A stretch of 15,049 nucleotides of DNA. Source: a bacterium. GTDB lineage: Bacteria; Krumholzibacteriota; Krumholzibacteria; LZORAL124-64-63. The notes beneath the pieces are model-generated. The model was not told the origin of the DNA, ran no database searches, and saw only the letters and a list, made by a program, of their open reading frames with translations. Position 1 is the stretch's first letter, and the number at the start of each line of letters is the position of its first letter. Below are positions 7,301-14,635 of the stretch, piece by piece. The translations under genes were made by a program, and so were the position numbers. The stretch spans positions 1 through 15,049 of the forward strand of contig QNDV01000009.1 in NCBI GenBank assembly GCA_003646045.1. Direction: 5' to 3'.

Positions 7301-8212
7301 ATGGTGACGCGTCGTGATTTCCTGAGGATGACGGGTGCAGCCGCCGGCACTGCGGCGGCTGCGACCATCGGGGTCGAATCCGCCTCCGCATCCCACCTCG
7401 AACTGGACGAGGAGCGGTTCGGTGTACTGTCGGATTTCACCCAGTGCATCGGCTGCCGCCGTTGCGAATATGCCTGCGCCGAGCAGAACGGTCTGCCCCA
7501 CGGCGAGCTCAAGGAGTACGACGACCAGAGCGTATTCGAAGGGATGCGCCGACCCACCGAGAACGCACTGACGGTGGTCAACCGCTACGAACCGCGGGAC
7601 GACCGTACACTACCGCTGACCACCAAGATCCAGTGCATGCACTGCGAACACCCGCCGTGTGTCTCGGCCTGCCCGGTCAGCGCCCTGGAGAAGAACCCCC
7701 TGGGGCCGGTGACCTACGATGCCAGCCGCTGCATCGGCTGCCGCTACTGCATGGTCGCCTGCCCCTTCCAGATTCCGGCCTACGAATACCACAACCCCCT
7801 GACCCCCGAGGTCGTCAAGTGCACCATGTGCCAGGAACGCACCCTCGAGCAGGGCCTGGCTCCGGCCTGTGTGGACATGTGTCCCGTGGAGGCCCTCACC
7901 TTCGGGCGCCGCAGTGACCTGATCGACATCGCCCACGAGCGCATGCGCCAGAACCCAGGCCGCTACTACGACAAGGTGTACGGCGAAACCGACGGCGGTG
8001 GGACGTCCTGGCTCATGCTGGCGGACCGCGATTTCGAGGAACTGGATCTGCCCAGGCTGTCCGTGGATAGTCCGGCCGATCCCACCGAGAGTCTCCAGCA
8101 CGGCATCTTCAAGGGCTTCTCCGGACCCATCATGCTCATGGGCCTGCTCGGTATCCTGATGAAGTCCTCGAGCGACGCCCGCAAGTACGACCAGGAGGAC
8201 AATCATGAGTGA
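7301..8212 (+). CDS. Tat-exported 4x[4Fe-4S] electron-transfer protein with C-terminal anchor (HmcB/HybA-like), module A
   Basis: A 303-residue periplasmic ferredoxin-like subunit that would pass electrons between the NrfD-type membrane protein and the 13-heme cytochrome. It begins with a twin-arginine signal (TRRDFLRM, then an Ala-rich stretch to about residue 31). Sixteen cysteines form four cluster motifs: C49/52/55/59, C112/115/120/124, C144/147/150/154 and C174/177/190/194, the pattern of the DmsB/HybA/HmcB superfamily. A hydrophobic segment at about 273-288 (FSGPIMLMGLLGILM) could anchor the C-terminus, as in HybA and HmcB. AGGAGG lies 9 nt before the ATG. The stop overlaps the next start by 8 nt, suggesting translational coupling. 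No catalytic molybdenum or hydrogenase subunit lies nearby, so it is probably part of an Hmc/Nhc-type complex rather than a HybA or DmsB proper. Confidence 0.92.
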   Translation: MVTRRDFLRMTGAAAGTAAAATIGVESASASHLELDEERFGVLSDFTQCIGCRRCEYACAEQNGLPHGELKEYDDQSVFEGMRRPTENALTVVNRYEPRDDRTLPLTTKIQCMHCEHPPCVSACPVSALEKNPLGPVTYDASRCIGCRYCMVACPFQIPAYEYHNPLTPEVVKCTMCQERTLEQGLAPACVDMCPVEALTFGRRSDLIDIAHERMRQNPGRYYDKVYGETDGGGTSWLMLADRDFEELDLPRLSVDSPADPTESLQHGIFKGFSGPIMLMGLLGILMKSSSDARKYDQEDNHE

Positions 8213-9500
8213 GACAACCCACGCCGACACCGGCGCCATGATCCCGCCGGCCCAGAAGGCCGATGGCGGACACCACCATCACGAAGCCGAGCCGATGCAG
8301 GACGTCGCCACGGTTCCGTTCTTCACGCCGGGAGTCAAGTTCCTGGCGGTCCTGGCCGTGGGCGCCATCTGTGTCCTGGCCGTCCGGTTCATCTGGGGCC
8401 TGGGCGCGGTTACCAACCTGAACGACCAGTACCCCTGGGGCCTGTGGATCGGCATCGACGTGGCGACCGGTGTGGCCCTGGCCGCGGGCGGTTTCACCAC
8501 CGCCTTCGTGGCCCATGTCATGAACCGCGAACAATTCGAGCCCCTGGTCAGGCCGGCGCTGCTCACCGCGGCGTTGGGCTACACCTTCGTGGGCCTGGGT
8601 GTTTGCGTTGACCTGGGTCGCTACTACAACATCTGGCACTTCTTCGTGCCGGACATGGTCAACGGCAACTCGGCCCTGTATGAGGTGGGTCTCTGTGTTT
8701 GTCTCTACCTGACAGTGCTGTACATCGAGTTCCTGCCCATCGTCTGCGAGCGCTTCGTCGGCAGGGTGAACCTGCCCGGCGGACTGGCCGCCCTCAACGG
8801 AGTCGTCGACCGGATGCTGCGTGTGTTGCAGGCCTCCCTGAACAAGGTTATCACCGTGTTCATCCTGCTGGGCGTCACCCTGTCCTGCGCCCACCAGTCT
8901 TCCCTCGGCACCCTGATGGCCCTCGCGCCCACCAAGCTGCACCCCTTGTGGCACAGTGCCGTACTGCCCCTGCAGTTCCTGCTTTCGGCCTTCGCCGTGG
9001 GCCTGGCCATGGCGACCTTCGAGTCGATCCTGGCCTCGCGGGCGTTCAAGCGCGAGATCGAGATGCCCATCCTGAGACGGCTGGCCCGCTTCATCCCCAT
9101 GCTGCTCACCCTGTACCTGGCGGCCAAGGTCATCGACATGGCCAACCGGGGGACCTACGCCTACCTGAACGATTTCTCGCTGCAGTCGATCAGTTGGCTG
9201 GTGGAAGTGGTCCTCGGTGTCATCGTGCCCCTGCTGATGCTGCTGACCCACCGCGTCAGGCGTGACCCGCGGGGACTCTTCACGGCGGCGATGATGATCG
9301 TGCTGGGCGTGGCACTCAACCGCATCAACGTCTTCATCATCGGCTACAAGCCCTTGTATGCCGAAGGACCCTACATTCCGGCCTGGACGGAGATCCTGCT
9401 CACGGCCGGCTTCATCTCAATACTGGTTCTGCTGTACCGGGGGGCGTGCTGGATCTTCCCCGTACTGCCCAAGGAAGAGGAAGGTGGCTCACATGCGTAG
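8205..9500 (+). CDS. NrfD/HmcC-type polytopic membrane protein, module A
   Basis: A 431-residue inner-membrane subunit with about ten hydrophobic segments. In this superfamily (NrfD, PsrC, HybB, HmcC) it carries the quinone site and couples to the periplasmic Fe-S subunit. Shared signatures are RFIWGLGAVTNLND (61-74), PWGLWIGIDVATGVAL (77-92) and HQSSLGTL starting at His230, followed by KLHPLW; all recur in the module B protein. The cytoplasmic-looking N-terminus has a natural HHHH run at 23-26 (GGHHHHEAEP) that the paralogue lacks. AGGAGG precedes the ATG, and the gene overlaps both neighbours by 8 nt. HybB-like annotation is also possible, but no hydrogenase genes are present. Confidence 0.92.
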   Translation: MSETTHADTGAMIPPAQKADGGHHHHEAEPMQDVATVPFFTPGVKFLAVLAVGAICVLAVRFIWGLGAVTNLNDQYPWGLWIGIDVATGVALAAGGFTTAFVAHVMNREQFEPLVRPALLTAALGYTFVGLGVCVDLGRYYNIWHFFVPDMVNGNSALYEVGLCVCLYLTVLYIEFLPIVCERFVGRVNLPGGLAALNGVVDRMLRVLQASLNKVITVFILLGVTLSCAHQSSLGTLMALAPTKLHPLWHSAVLPLQFLLSAFAVGLAMATFESILASRAFKREIEMPILRRLARFIPMLLTLYLAAKVIDMANRGTYAYLNDFSLQSISWLVEVVLGVIVPLLMLLTHRVRRDPRGLFTAAMMIVLGVALNRINVFIIGYKPLYAEGPYIPAWTEILLTAGFISILVLLYRGACWIFPVLPKEEEGGSHA

Positions 9501-10662
9501 AATTATCATCCTGGCAGCCGTCCTGGTGTTACTCCCGGTCGTGGCAGCTGCCGCGGATTCGGACCAGGGCAAGGTAGTGGAGCCGTCCCACCCCCGGGAG
9601 CATGCTCGCGACACACCCCACGCCGAGGAATGGGCCAAGAGCGCCTGCGCCCAGTGCCATGCCTGTCCGGAGCCGACCCCGGCGGATCCCTGTCTGGTCC
9701 ACTGCCCCCGTCACGGCGCCCACTTCTACGGTGAACACGGAGCCGACGAGGGCCCGGACGTAGTCATCATCGACCAGCTGGCCAATCTCTTCCAACCGGT
9801 GGTGTTTGCCCACAAGCTGCACGCCGGAATGTCGAAGATGGGCGGCGGCTGTACCCTCTGCCATCACTACTCCGAAACAACCGGCGAAATACCTCCGTGC
9901 CGTAGCTGCCACGAAGTCAAACGCGAGGAAGCCGACCTGCGTATGCCCGCCCTCAAGGGCGCCTACCACCGGCAGTGCATGAACTGCCACCGGGACTGGA
10001 GTCACGAGAACGCCTGCGGTTTCTGCCACGATGAGAATGTCGACGGCACGCCGGGGGACGCAGCCCACGACCCCACGGACATCGTAGGCGTGCCTCATCC
10101 CAAGATCGAAGCGACGGCTACTTACAATTACGAGACGTCGTATGAGGATGGGCCCATAGTGACCTTCCACCACACGGACCACGTTGAATTGTTCGGCCAG
10201 CAGTGCGTGGATTGCCACCGGGGTGACTCGTGCGCCAGTTGTCATGATACCGAACAGCAGCCGACCGACCAGCTGAACCACTTGACCACATGTTGCACGT
10301 GCCATACCGAGCGTGATTGCATGTTCTGCCACGCCACCGAACCCAAGCCCCCCTTCGAGCACGGTCGCTCCACGGGTTGGAACCTGTCGACCTACCACTC
10401 GGATCTGGCCTGTGTAGCCTGCCACGATGACCCGTCCTCGTTCAGGACACCCCAGACACGCTGTACATCCTGCCACATCCACTGGGAAGTTGGTTCATTC
10501 GACCACAGTGTCACCAGCGTAATCCTGGACGACGACCACGTGGATCTGGACTGTGACAGCTGTCACCTGGACATGGAATTCGGCGTGGCGCCCGTTTGCG
10601 ACGACTGCCATGACGAGCACATGTTCCCCGAGCGCATCCCGGGGCGGCGCAAGCTGCACTGA
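9493..10662 (+). CDS. Periplasmic 13-heme c-type cytochrome, module A
   Basis: A 389-residue exported multiheme cytochrome. A Sec signal covers about 1-21 (MRRIIILAAV to AAAAD). I count thirteen CxxCH motifs, with first Cys at 52, 120, 136, 162, 175, 238, 247, 267, 276, 307, 324, 354 and 369; several other histidines are available as distal ligands, in the style of class III (c3-like) cytochromes. Extra cysteines at 58, 67 and 71 follow the first heme in the pattern CxxCHxCxxPTxxDxCL, shared with the module B cytochrome. A conserved MGGGCxxCHH (116-125) and AYHRQCxxCH (157-166) recur too. The ATG at 9493 overlaps the NrfD-type gene by 8 nt and has AGGAAGG upstream; a longer in-frame reading from 9358 lies inside the previous gene. 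It probably accepts or donates electrons as the soluble face of the complex. Confidence 0.93.
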   Translation: MRRIIILAAVLVLLPVVAAAADSDQGKVVEPSHPREHARDTPHAEEWAKSACAQCHACPEPTPADPCLVHCPRHGAHFYGEHGADEGPDVVIIDQLANLFQPVVFAHKLHAGMSKMGGGCTLCHHYSETTGEIPPCRSCHEVKREEADLRMPALKGAYHRQCMNCHRDWSHENACGFCHDENVDGTPGDAAHDPTDIVGVPHPKIEATATYNYETSYEDGPIVTFHHTDHVELFGQQCVDCHRGDSCASCHDTEQQPTDQLNHLTTCCTCHTERDCMFCHATEPKPPFEHGRSTGWNLSTYHSDLACVACHDDPSSFRTPQTRCTSCHIHWEVGSFDHSVTSVILDDDHVDLDCDSCHLDMEFGVAPVCDDCHDEHMFPERIPGRRKLH

Positions 10663-10683
10663 CCCCGGCACGGCCCACAGCAA

Positions 10684-10720
10684 AACCGGCGGCCACCCAG
10701 GTGGCCGCCGGTTGTTTTTC
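10684..10720. terminator. Shared bidirectional intrinsic terminator between the two cytochromes
   Basis: A perfect 13-bp stem (10684-10696 with 10701-10713, arms AACCGGCGGCCAC and GTGGCCGCCGGTT) has a CCAG loop. On the plus strand it is followed by GTTTTT, so it ends module A after the stop at 10662. On the minus strand it is followed by TTTTG, a shorter T-run, and lies just past the module B cytochrome stop at 10742. Confidence 0.9.
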
Positions 10721-10741
10721 AATACCGCTCCGGGTCAGGTA

Positions 10742-11887
10742 CTACTCGGCTCCCGGTCCGAAACTGGCGTGCCGCTCCCACTTGCGGTCATCGTCATGAC
10801 AATTGTCACAGGTGGTATGGACACCGTAACCATTGGTGTGACAGTCGTTGCAGTCAGCTTCCTCATGGTGAACGGCATCCAGCACGACTCCTGTCACGGA
10901 GTGGTTGAAGTGCTTCGGGTCGAAGCCGTCGAAGTGACAGGTCACGCAGCGGGGATCGTTCGCCTCGTACTTACCCGGTGTTGTGTGGCATTCCTTGCAC
11001 TGCAGCACCCTGTGGTACTCCTGCAGTTCCCAGCCCACCTCGGCATGGTCGAACAGGTCGTTCTTGTTGCGGCCATGACACTGCTCGCAGCCCTTCTCCT
11101 CTTCGTGGCACTGGTAGCAGGTATCGTGCAGGTCCACCTCGGCGATCAGCCCCAGGGGATGGGACATGGCGCCGTGCACGTGGCAACTGGCGCAGGTCTC
11201 GTCCTTGTGGCAGACACTGCAGTCGCGGTCGTAGAGATCCACATGGTTCTTGTGGTGGAAGGGGACCTTGTCACCGTCATCGTAATCGGTCTCGAAGACG
11301 ATGAGATCCTTGACCTCCAGCGGAGCCTCGTGGATCAGTTCCGGTAGCCCCGCGATCTCGGCATCGCTCATGCCGCCGATTTTCTTGCGATGGCACCACT
11401 CGCAATGGGTCTCGGTATCCCATTCCTTGTGGCAGTCCAGGCACTGGCGGTGGTAGGCCGCCTTGAGCCCCGGCTGGATCTTGCTGTGCTTGGAATTGAC
11501 CGCGTGGCACTCGCGGCAGGCGGGGTGGCCGGCGGTCGCCGGCTGGAAGTGGTGACAGCTCTCACAGCCGCCGCCCATGGCCGACATCTGGGCGTGCTTC
11601 TCATGGTTGAAGTAAACCGGATTGTAGACCTTCTCCATCTCGTCCAGGACCATGATCTTCTGGCTCGGCAGGCCACCGGTCTGCTGGGCCCCCCGGTTAC
11701 GCAGGCAGAAACTCTTGCTCAGGCAGAGGTCGTCGTGGGTGGGGTATTCACAGGTGTGGCACAGTGAACAGGCGAGGTTCTCGCCGGCGCCGGGCACATA
11801 CTCCTCGTAGGCCAGGGCCGTCGCCCCCGGGAAAACCAGGGCCAGCCCCAGCATACCAACCAGGGAGATGACGATTCGCGTCCGCAT
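10742..11887 (-). CDS. Periplasmic 13-heme c-type cytochrome, module B
   Basis: A 381-residue exported cytochrome paralogous to the module A protein. The signal peptide covers about 1-26 (to ATALAYE). Thirteen CxxCH motifs begin at 40, 108, 124, 149, 162, 223, 232, 257, 267, 297, 314, 346 and 360. The steps between them (68, 16, 25, 13, 61, 9, 25, 10, 30, 17, 32, 14) nearly equal those of module A. The N-terminal CSLCHTCEYPTHDDLCL carries the same extra cysteines (C46, C55, plus C61). MGGGCxxCHH and AYHRQCxxCH are also present. It is the last gene of module B, starting 2 nt after the small HmcD-like gene ends. It is probably the periplasmic electron carrier of that complex; its final partner cannot be read from the sequence. 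Confidence 0.93.
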   Translation of the reverse strand: MRTRIVISLVGMLGLALVFPGATALAYEEYVPGAGENLACSLCHTCEYPTHDDLCLSKSFCLRNRGAQQTGGLPSQKIMVLDEMEKVYNPVYFNHEKHAQMSAMGGGCESCHHFQPATAGHPACRECHAVNSKHSKIQPGLKAAYHRQCLDCHKEWDTETHCEWCHRKKIGGMSDAEIAGLPELIHEAPLEVKDLIVFETDYDDGDKVPFHHKNHVDLYDRDCSVCHKDETCASCHVHGAMSHPLGLIAEVDLHDTCYQCHEEEKGCEQCHGRNKNDLFDHAEVGWELQEYHRVLQCKECHTTPGKYEANDPRCVTCHFDGFDPKHFNHSVTGVVLDAVHHEEADCNDCHTNGYGVHTTCDNCHDDDRKWERHASFGPGAE

Positions 11888-11889
11888 GA

Positions 11890-12036
11890 TTATTCCTTTC
11901 CGGCCTTCTTCTTGCCGTTCTTGTTGGGTGATTCGAGCGTCCGCGTGAAAATCACGAACAGCACGAAGTAGACCAGCACCACCATGTACTCGATGCCCTT
12001 GGTGGCGAAGATGTCCAGGTACGTGTATTCGGTCAT
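11890..12036 (-). CDS. Small single-span membrane protein, HmcD-like
   Basis: A 48-residue protein. An N-terminal YTYLDIFATKGIEY leads into one membrane helix at about 16-31 (EYMVVLVYFVLFVIF), then a short Lys-rich tail (GKKKAGKE) that should stay in the cytoplasm. Small proteins of this shape, with a TKG motif before the helix, occur as the HmcD-type accessory subunit beside HmcB and HmcC. The ATG at 12036 has AGAGG 7 nt upstream and is preferred over an in-frame start at 12084, which would add 16 polar, Arg-rich residues. It lies between the NrfD-type and cytochrome genes of module B. Module A has no counterpart. The HmcD assignment rests on shape, motif memory and context. Confidence 0.75.
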   Translation of the reverse strand: MTEYTYLDIFATKGIEYMVVLVYFVLFVIFTRTLESPNKNGKKKAGKE

Positions 12037-12090
12037 GACGTAGCCTCTTCCTCGTGAGGTGTGGACCGAGCGCCCGGCCCGCAACCCCGT

Positions 12091-13329
12091 CTAGTGGTCG
12101 TCCATCTCCGCCGCCCAGGCGGGAGGATCACTCAATACCGGCATCCGGTGCACGATCCAGCGTAGGGCCCAGATCTCCAGCAGGATGATTGTCACCGTGA
12201 CCCAGATCTCGGCCCAGTGCGGTACGTAGTGGTTCTCGGAGAACCAGTTGAAGGCGATGACGGATATGTTCAGCCGGTTCAGCAGGATGCCCACCAGAGT
12301 CAGCGCCGCTGCGGTCTTGATCAGTTTGATGTTCTCATCCTTGACCGCCTTGAAGAACAGCAGCAGCGGCACCAGCACGAAGCCCAACACCTCTACCAGG
12401 AACCAGGCGCCCCAGCCCGTGAACAACAGCGCGTACTGCTGGCCGTGGGTCACCACCAGGAGTTTCAGGAACAGGTAGACGAACATGGATCCCGCACAGA
12501 TCTTGCCCAGACCGATCAGGATATTGTCATGGCCACCGTGCACGGCCTTGCCTAACCGCGAGGCAAAGACCTTGTGGCTGATGGAGCCCTCGACGATGAC
12601 CATGGACAGACCCGCGAAGATGCTCGACACGAAGAAGAGCACGGGGATGAACTCGGTGTACCACAGGGGGTGAATCTTGCTCTCGGCCATGAGGAACAGG
12701 GCGCCCAGACCCGACTGGTGCAGGGTGGACAGGGTGATGCCGAAGATCACCGCGGCCACGGTCAGCCCGCCTGTTATCCTGCGCAAACGCTTCATGCCCA
12801 GCCACTCGGCCACCGCCGGCGAGAACTCGATGAACTCGGCGGCCATGTACAGCATGAAGTGCCAGGCCACCAGGAAGAGCACCGAACTCACGCCGAAGTT
12901 GTTACCGATAATGGGGTTGATGATGTTCCAGGGGCGGCCCAGATCCAGCATCAGCGCCCCGGCGTAGAACATGTAGGCCAGGAAGCCGTTGAGCACCACG
13001 GACCGCACGATGGAGTGGTAACGCTGGCGACCCATGATATAGACGATGAAGGTCAATACGTAGGCCCCGCCCGCCAGGGCCACGCCGGTCACCACGTCGA
13101 AACCGATCCAGATACCCCATGGCGTCTCCTGGTCCAGATTCGTGATGGCACCGATGCCGTAGATGAAGCGGATTACAATGAGCACCATCCCCACCATGAT
13201 GATGGGGATCGAGATCATGTTGAAGGGCGTCAGGAACTTGCCCTTGGGCTTCATCTCGCTGGCCAGGAACCGCAGGAAGTCCCCGATGCTGCCTATCTGG
13301 GGGGTCGTCGTTTCCGGGGTCTGGCTCAT
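12091..13329 (-). CDS. NrfD/HmcC-type polytopic membrane protein, module B
   Basis: A 412-residue inner-membrane subunit with about ten hydrophobic segments, clearly paralogous to the module A protein. It shares RFIYGIGAITNLDQ (54-67), PWGIWIGFDVVTGVAL (70-85), LHQSGLGALF around His204 and KIHPLW, ending in a short acidic tail (AEMDDH). Its predicted role is quinone binding and electron exchange with the Fe-S subunit. The start overlaps the Fe-S gene stop as ATGA (4 nt), a mark of coupled translation. The small HmcD-like gene begins 54 nt after its stop. It lacks the His run and part of the N-terminal extension of the module A protein. Confidence 0.92.
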   Translation of the reverse strand: MSQTPETTTPQIGSIGDFLRFLASEMKPKGKFLTPFNMISIPIIMVGMVLIVIRFIYGIGAITNLDQETPWGIWIGFDVVTGVALAGGAYVLTFIVYIMGRQRYHSIVRSVVLNGFLAYMFYAGALMLDLGRPWNIINPIIGNNFGVSSVLFLVAWHFMLYMAAEFIEFSPAVAEWLGMKRLRRITGGLTVAAVIFGITLSTLHQSGLGALFLMAESKIHPLWYTEFIPVLFFVSSIFAGLSMVIVEGSISHKVFASRLGKAVHGGHDNILIGLGKICAGSMFVYLFLKLLVVTHGQQYALLFTGWGAWFLVEVLGFVLVPLLLFFKAVKDENIKLIKTAAALTLVGILLNRLNISVIAFNWFSENHYVPHWAEIWVTVTIILLEIWALRWIVHRMPVLSDPPAWAAEMDDH

Positions 13330-14210
13330 GAGTCCTCTCCCGTGTTGTCGGTCATGTCGATCTGCACGGCGTCCTCATTGGATTTGGTGTAGCGCATACC
13401 GTTGAGAATCGCGGGCCACAGCAGGAACACGATGGGCACGGAGTACAGGAAGTTCTGGGTCAGGGCCGGCACCGGTTCGTGGCTCAGGTCGGTACGGAAA
13501 CCGATCTGGTCGAAAGGCACGGCCGACAGGTACAGCCACCCCGTGCCACCGACTTCGTGCTGGCCATAGATGTGGTCCACGTAATCGTTGGGATGGTTGG
13601 CCACCCGGTTCTGGGCGATGCGTTCCATCTCGCGCCGTGTCCCGAACTGGAGCGCATCCACCGGACAGGTCTCGACGCAGGCGGGGATCTGGCCTTCTTC
13701 GAGCCGCTCGTAGCAGAGAATGCACTTCTGGATCTTGGGATTCGCACTGTCGTACTCGAAGCGGGGGATGACAAAGGGACAGGACACCATGCAGAAGCGG
13801 CAGCCCATGCACTTGTTGGCCCGCCAGATCACCGGACCCTCCTGGGTCTTGTACATGGCCTGGGTCAGGCAGGCCGTGGAACAGGCGGCCTGGTTGCAGT
13901 GCATGCACTGCTTCTTGACGAACACGTCGCCCGCATCGGTCTCGAACTTGTTGACCACCGTCCACTGGTCCGGCGTGGTGTCGCGCAGTTCGGCAAAGAC
14001 GTCGGAGGAAGTGTTCTCTGGAATCGGCAGGTCGTTCTGCGTCGCGCAGGCCACTTCGCAGCTGCGACAGCCGATGCAGCGCGTGGTATCGACCAGAACG
14101 GAGACGAACTCCTTTTTTGTCGACTCCTCCTGGGCCTCCGCAAGCGCCGGCAGGGCCACGGAGGTCGCTCCGGCCGCACACAGGTTCTTGAGGAAATTCC
14201 TTCTATCCAT
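13326..14210 (-). CDS. Tat-exported 4x[4Fe-4S] electron-transfer protein with C-terminal anchor (HmcB-like), module B
   Basis: A 294-residue periplasmic Fe-S subunit. The twin-arginine signal is DRRNFLKNL followed by an Ala-rich stretch to about residue 26. Sixteen cluster cysteines lie at 45/48/51/55, 102/105/110/114, 134/137/140/144 and 163/166/178/182. The usual Pro after the second motif's last Cys is Leu (STACLTQAM), a change that could tune that cluster. A hydrophobic C-terminal segment at about 253-271 (NFLYSVPIVFLLWPAILNG) should anchor it, with an acidic tail after it. The ATG at 14210 overlaps the ArsR stop as TGATG and has AGGAAGG 6 nt upstream. A GTG one codon earlier is possible but less well placed. 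The role parallels the module A protein. Confidence 0.92.
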   Translation of the reverse strand: MDRRNFLKNLCAAGATSVALPALAEAQEESTKKEFVSVLVDTTRCIGCRSCEVACATQNDLPIPENTSSDVFAELRDTTPDQWTVVNKFETDAGDVFVKKQCMHCNQAACSTACLTQAMYKTQEGPVIWRANKCMGCRFCMVSCPFVIPRFEYDSANPKIQKCILCYERLEEGQIPACVETCPVDALQFGTRREMERIAQNRVANHPNDYVDHIYGQHEVGGTGWLYLSAVPFDQIGFRTDLSHEPVPALTQNFLYSVPIVFLLWPAILNGMRYTKSNEDAVQIDMTDNTGEDS

Positions 14211-14605
14211 CACGTGCCTTCCTGTTCGGTAGATGGGTCCGCGGATTCATGCTCGTCGGTGATGATGTTCTCTTCCGGATTGATCTCCTGGGCCAGTTCG
14301 CCCCTCTTCTTCATGCCGTCGATCAGTACCCTGCGGATGAGGGAGCACGCCGAAACGATGCGGTCGTCCGCCGGCCGGTAGTACACGCGCGTTCCTTCGT
14401 GGCGCGAGATCACCAGATGCTTGTCCTTCATCACGCTCAGGTGGCGGCTGACTGTGGATAGTGGAGCGTCACAGGCCTCGGCCAACTCGCCCACGCACAT
14501 CTCCCGGCGATCGAGACACGCCAGGATGGCCAGCCGTTTGGGACTGGCCAGGGCGCGACAGTAGGCCGCGTGTATTTCGAAGATTTCAAAATTCTGTACT
14601 TTCAT
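14210..14605 (-). CDS. ArsR/SmtB-family winged-helix regulator, first gene of module B
   Basis: A 131-residue repressor-type protein. The core RALASPKRLAILACL (17-31), VGELAEACDAPLSTVSRHLSVM (38-59) and the wing HEGTRVYYRP (69-78) are typical of ArsR proteins. The acidic tail after about 103 is not. Cysteines are at 16, 30, 37, 45 and 87. C30 (helix 2) and C87 (last helix) resemble in position the dithiol pair of SqrR/BigR persulfide sensors, while C37 is near the classic arsenic-site position but lacks the full CVC motif. The ATG at 14605 is preferred because a TATAAT-like element lies about 38 nt upstream of it, although no clear Shine-Dalgarno is seen. A TTG start at 14668 would add 21 residues upstream of that element. 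It is co-transcribed with the module, so it probably autoregulates it. Confidence 0.88.
   Translation of the reverse strand: MKVQNFEIFEIHAAYCRALASPKRLAILACLDRREMCVGELAEACDAPLSTVSRHLSVMKDKHLVISRHEGTRVYYRPADDRIVSACSLIRRVLIDGMKKRGELAQEINPEENIITDEHESADPSTEQEGT
14217..14223 (-). promoter_or_regulatory. Ribosome binding site for the module B Fe-S gene, inside the ArsR gene
   Basis: AGGAAGG lies 6 nt before the ATG at 14210 and within the last codons of the ArsR gene. With the TGATG stop/start overlap, this points to coupled translation of the regulator and the first structural gene. Confidence 0.7.
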
Positions 14606-14635
14606 GTTAACGGAAGTATGCAAGCCTTGGGCCGG

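Noticed and set aside
8271..8282. HHHH run as an engineered purification tag
   Set aside because: It lies inside a normal reading frame of a natural operon, has four rather than six histidines and no vector sequence around it.
8136..9251. 371-codon open frame antisense to the module A NrfD-type gene
   Set aside because: Composition is dominated by Gln, His, Gly and Asp, as expected from the reverse complement of a hydrophobic membrane protein.
10553..11347. 264-codon plus-strand frame across the end of module A and antisense to the module B cytochrome
   Set aside because: It reads through the terminator hairpin and is the Val-rich reverse complement of heme motifs. No start context or family supports it.
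13479..14381. 300-codon plus-strand frame antisense to the module B Fe-S gene
   Set aside because: It overlaps the Fe-S gene with four intact cluster motifs and the ArsR gene, and has no motif of its own.
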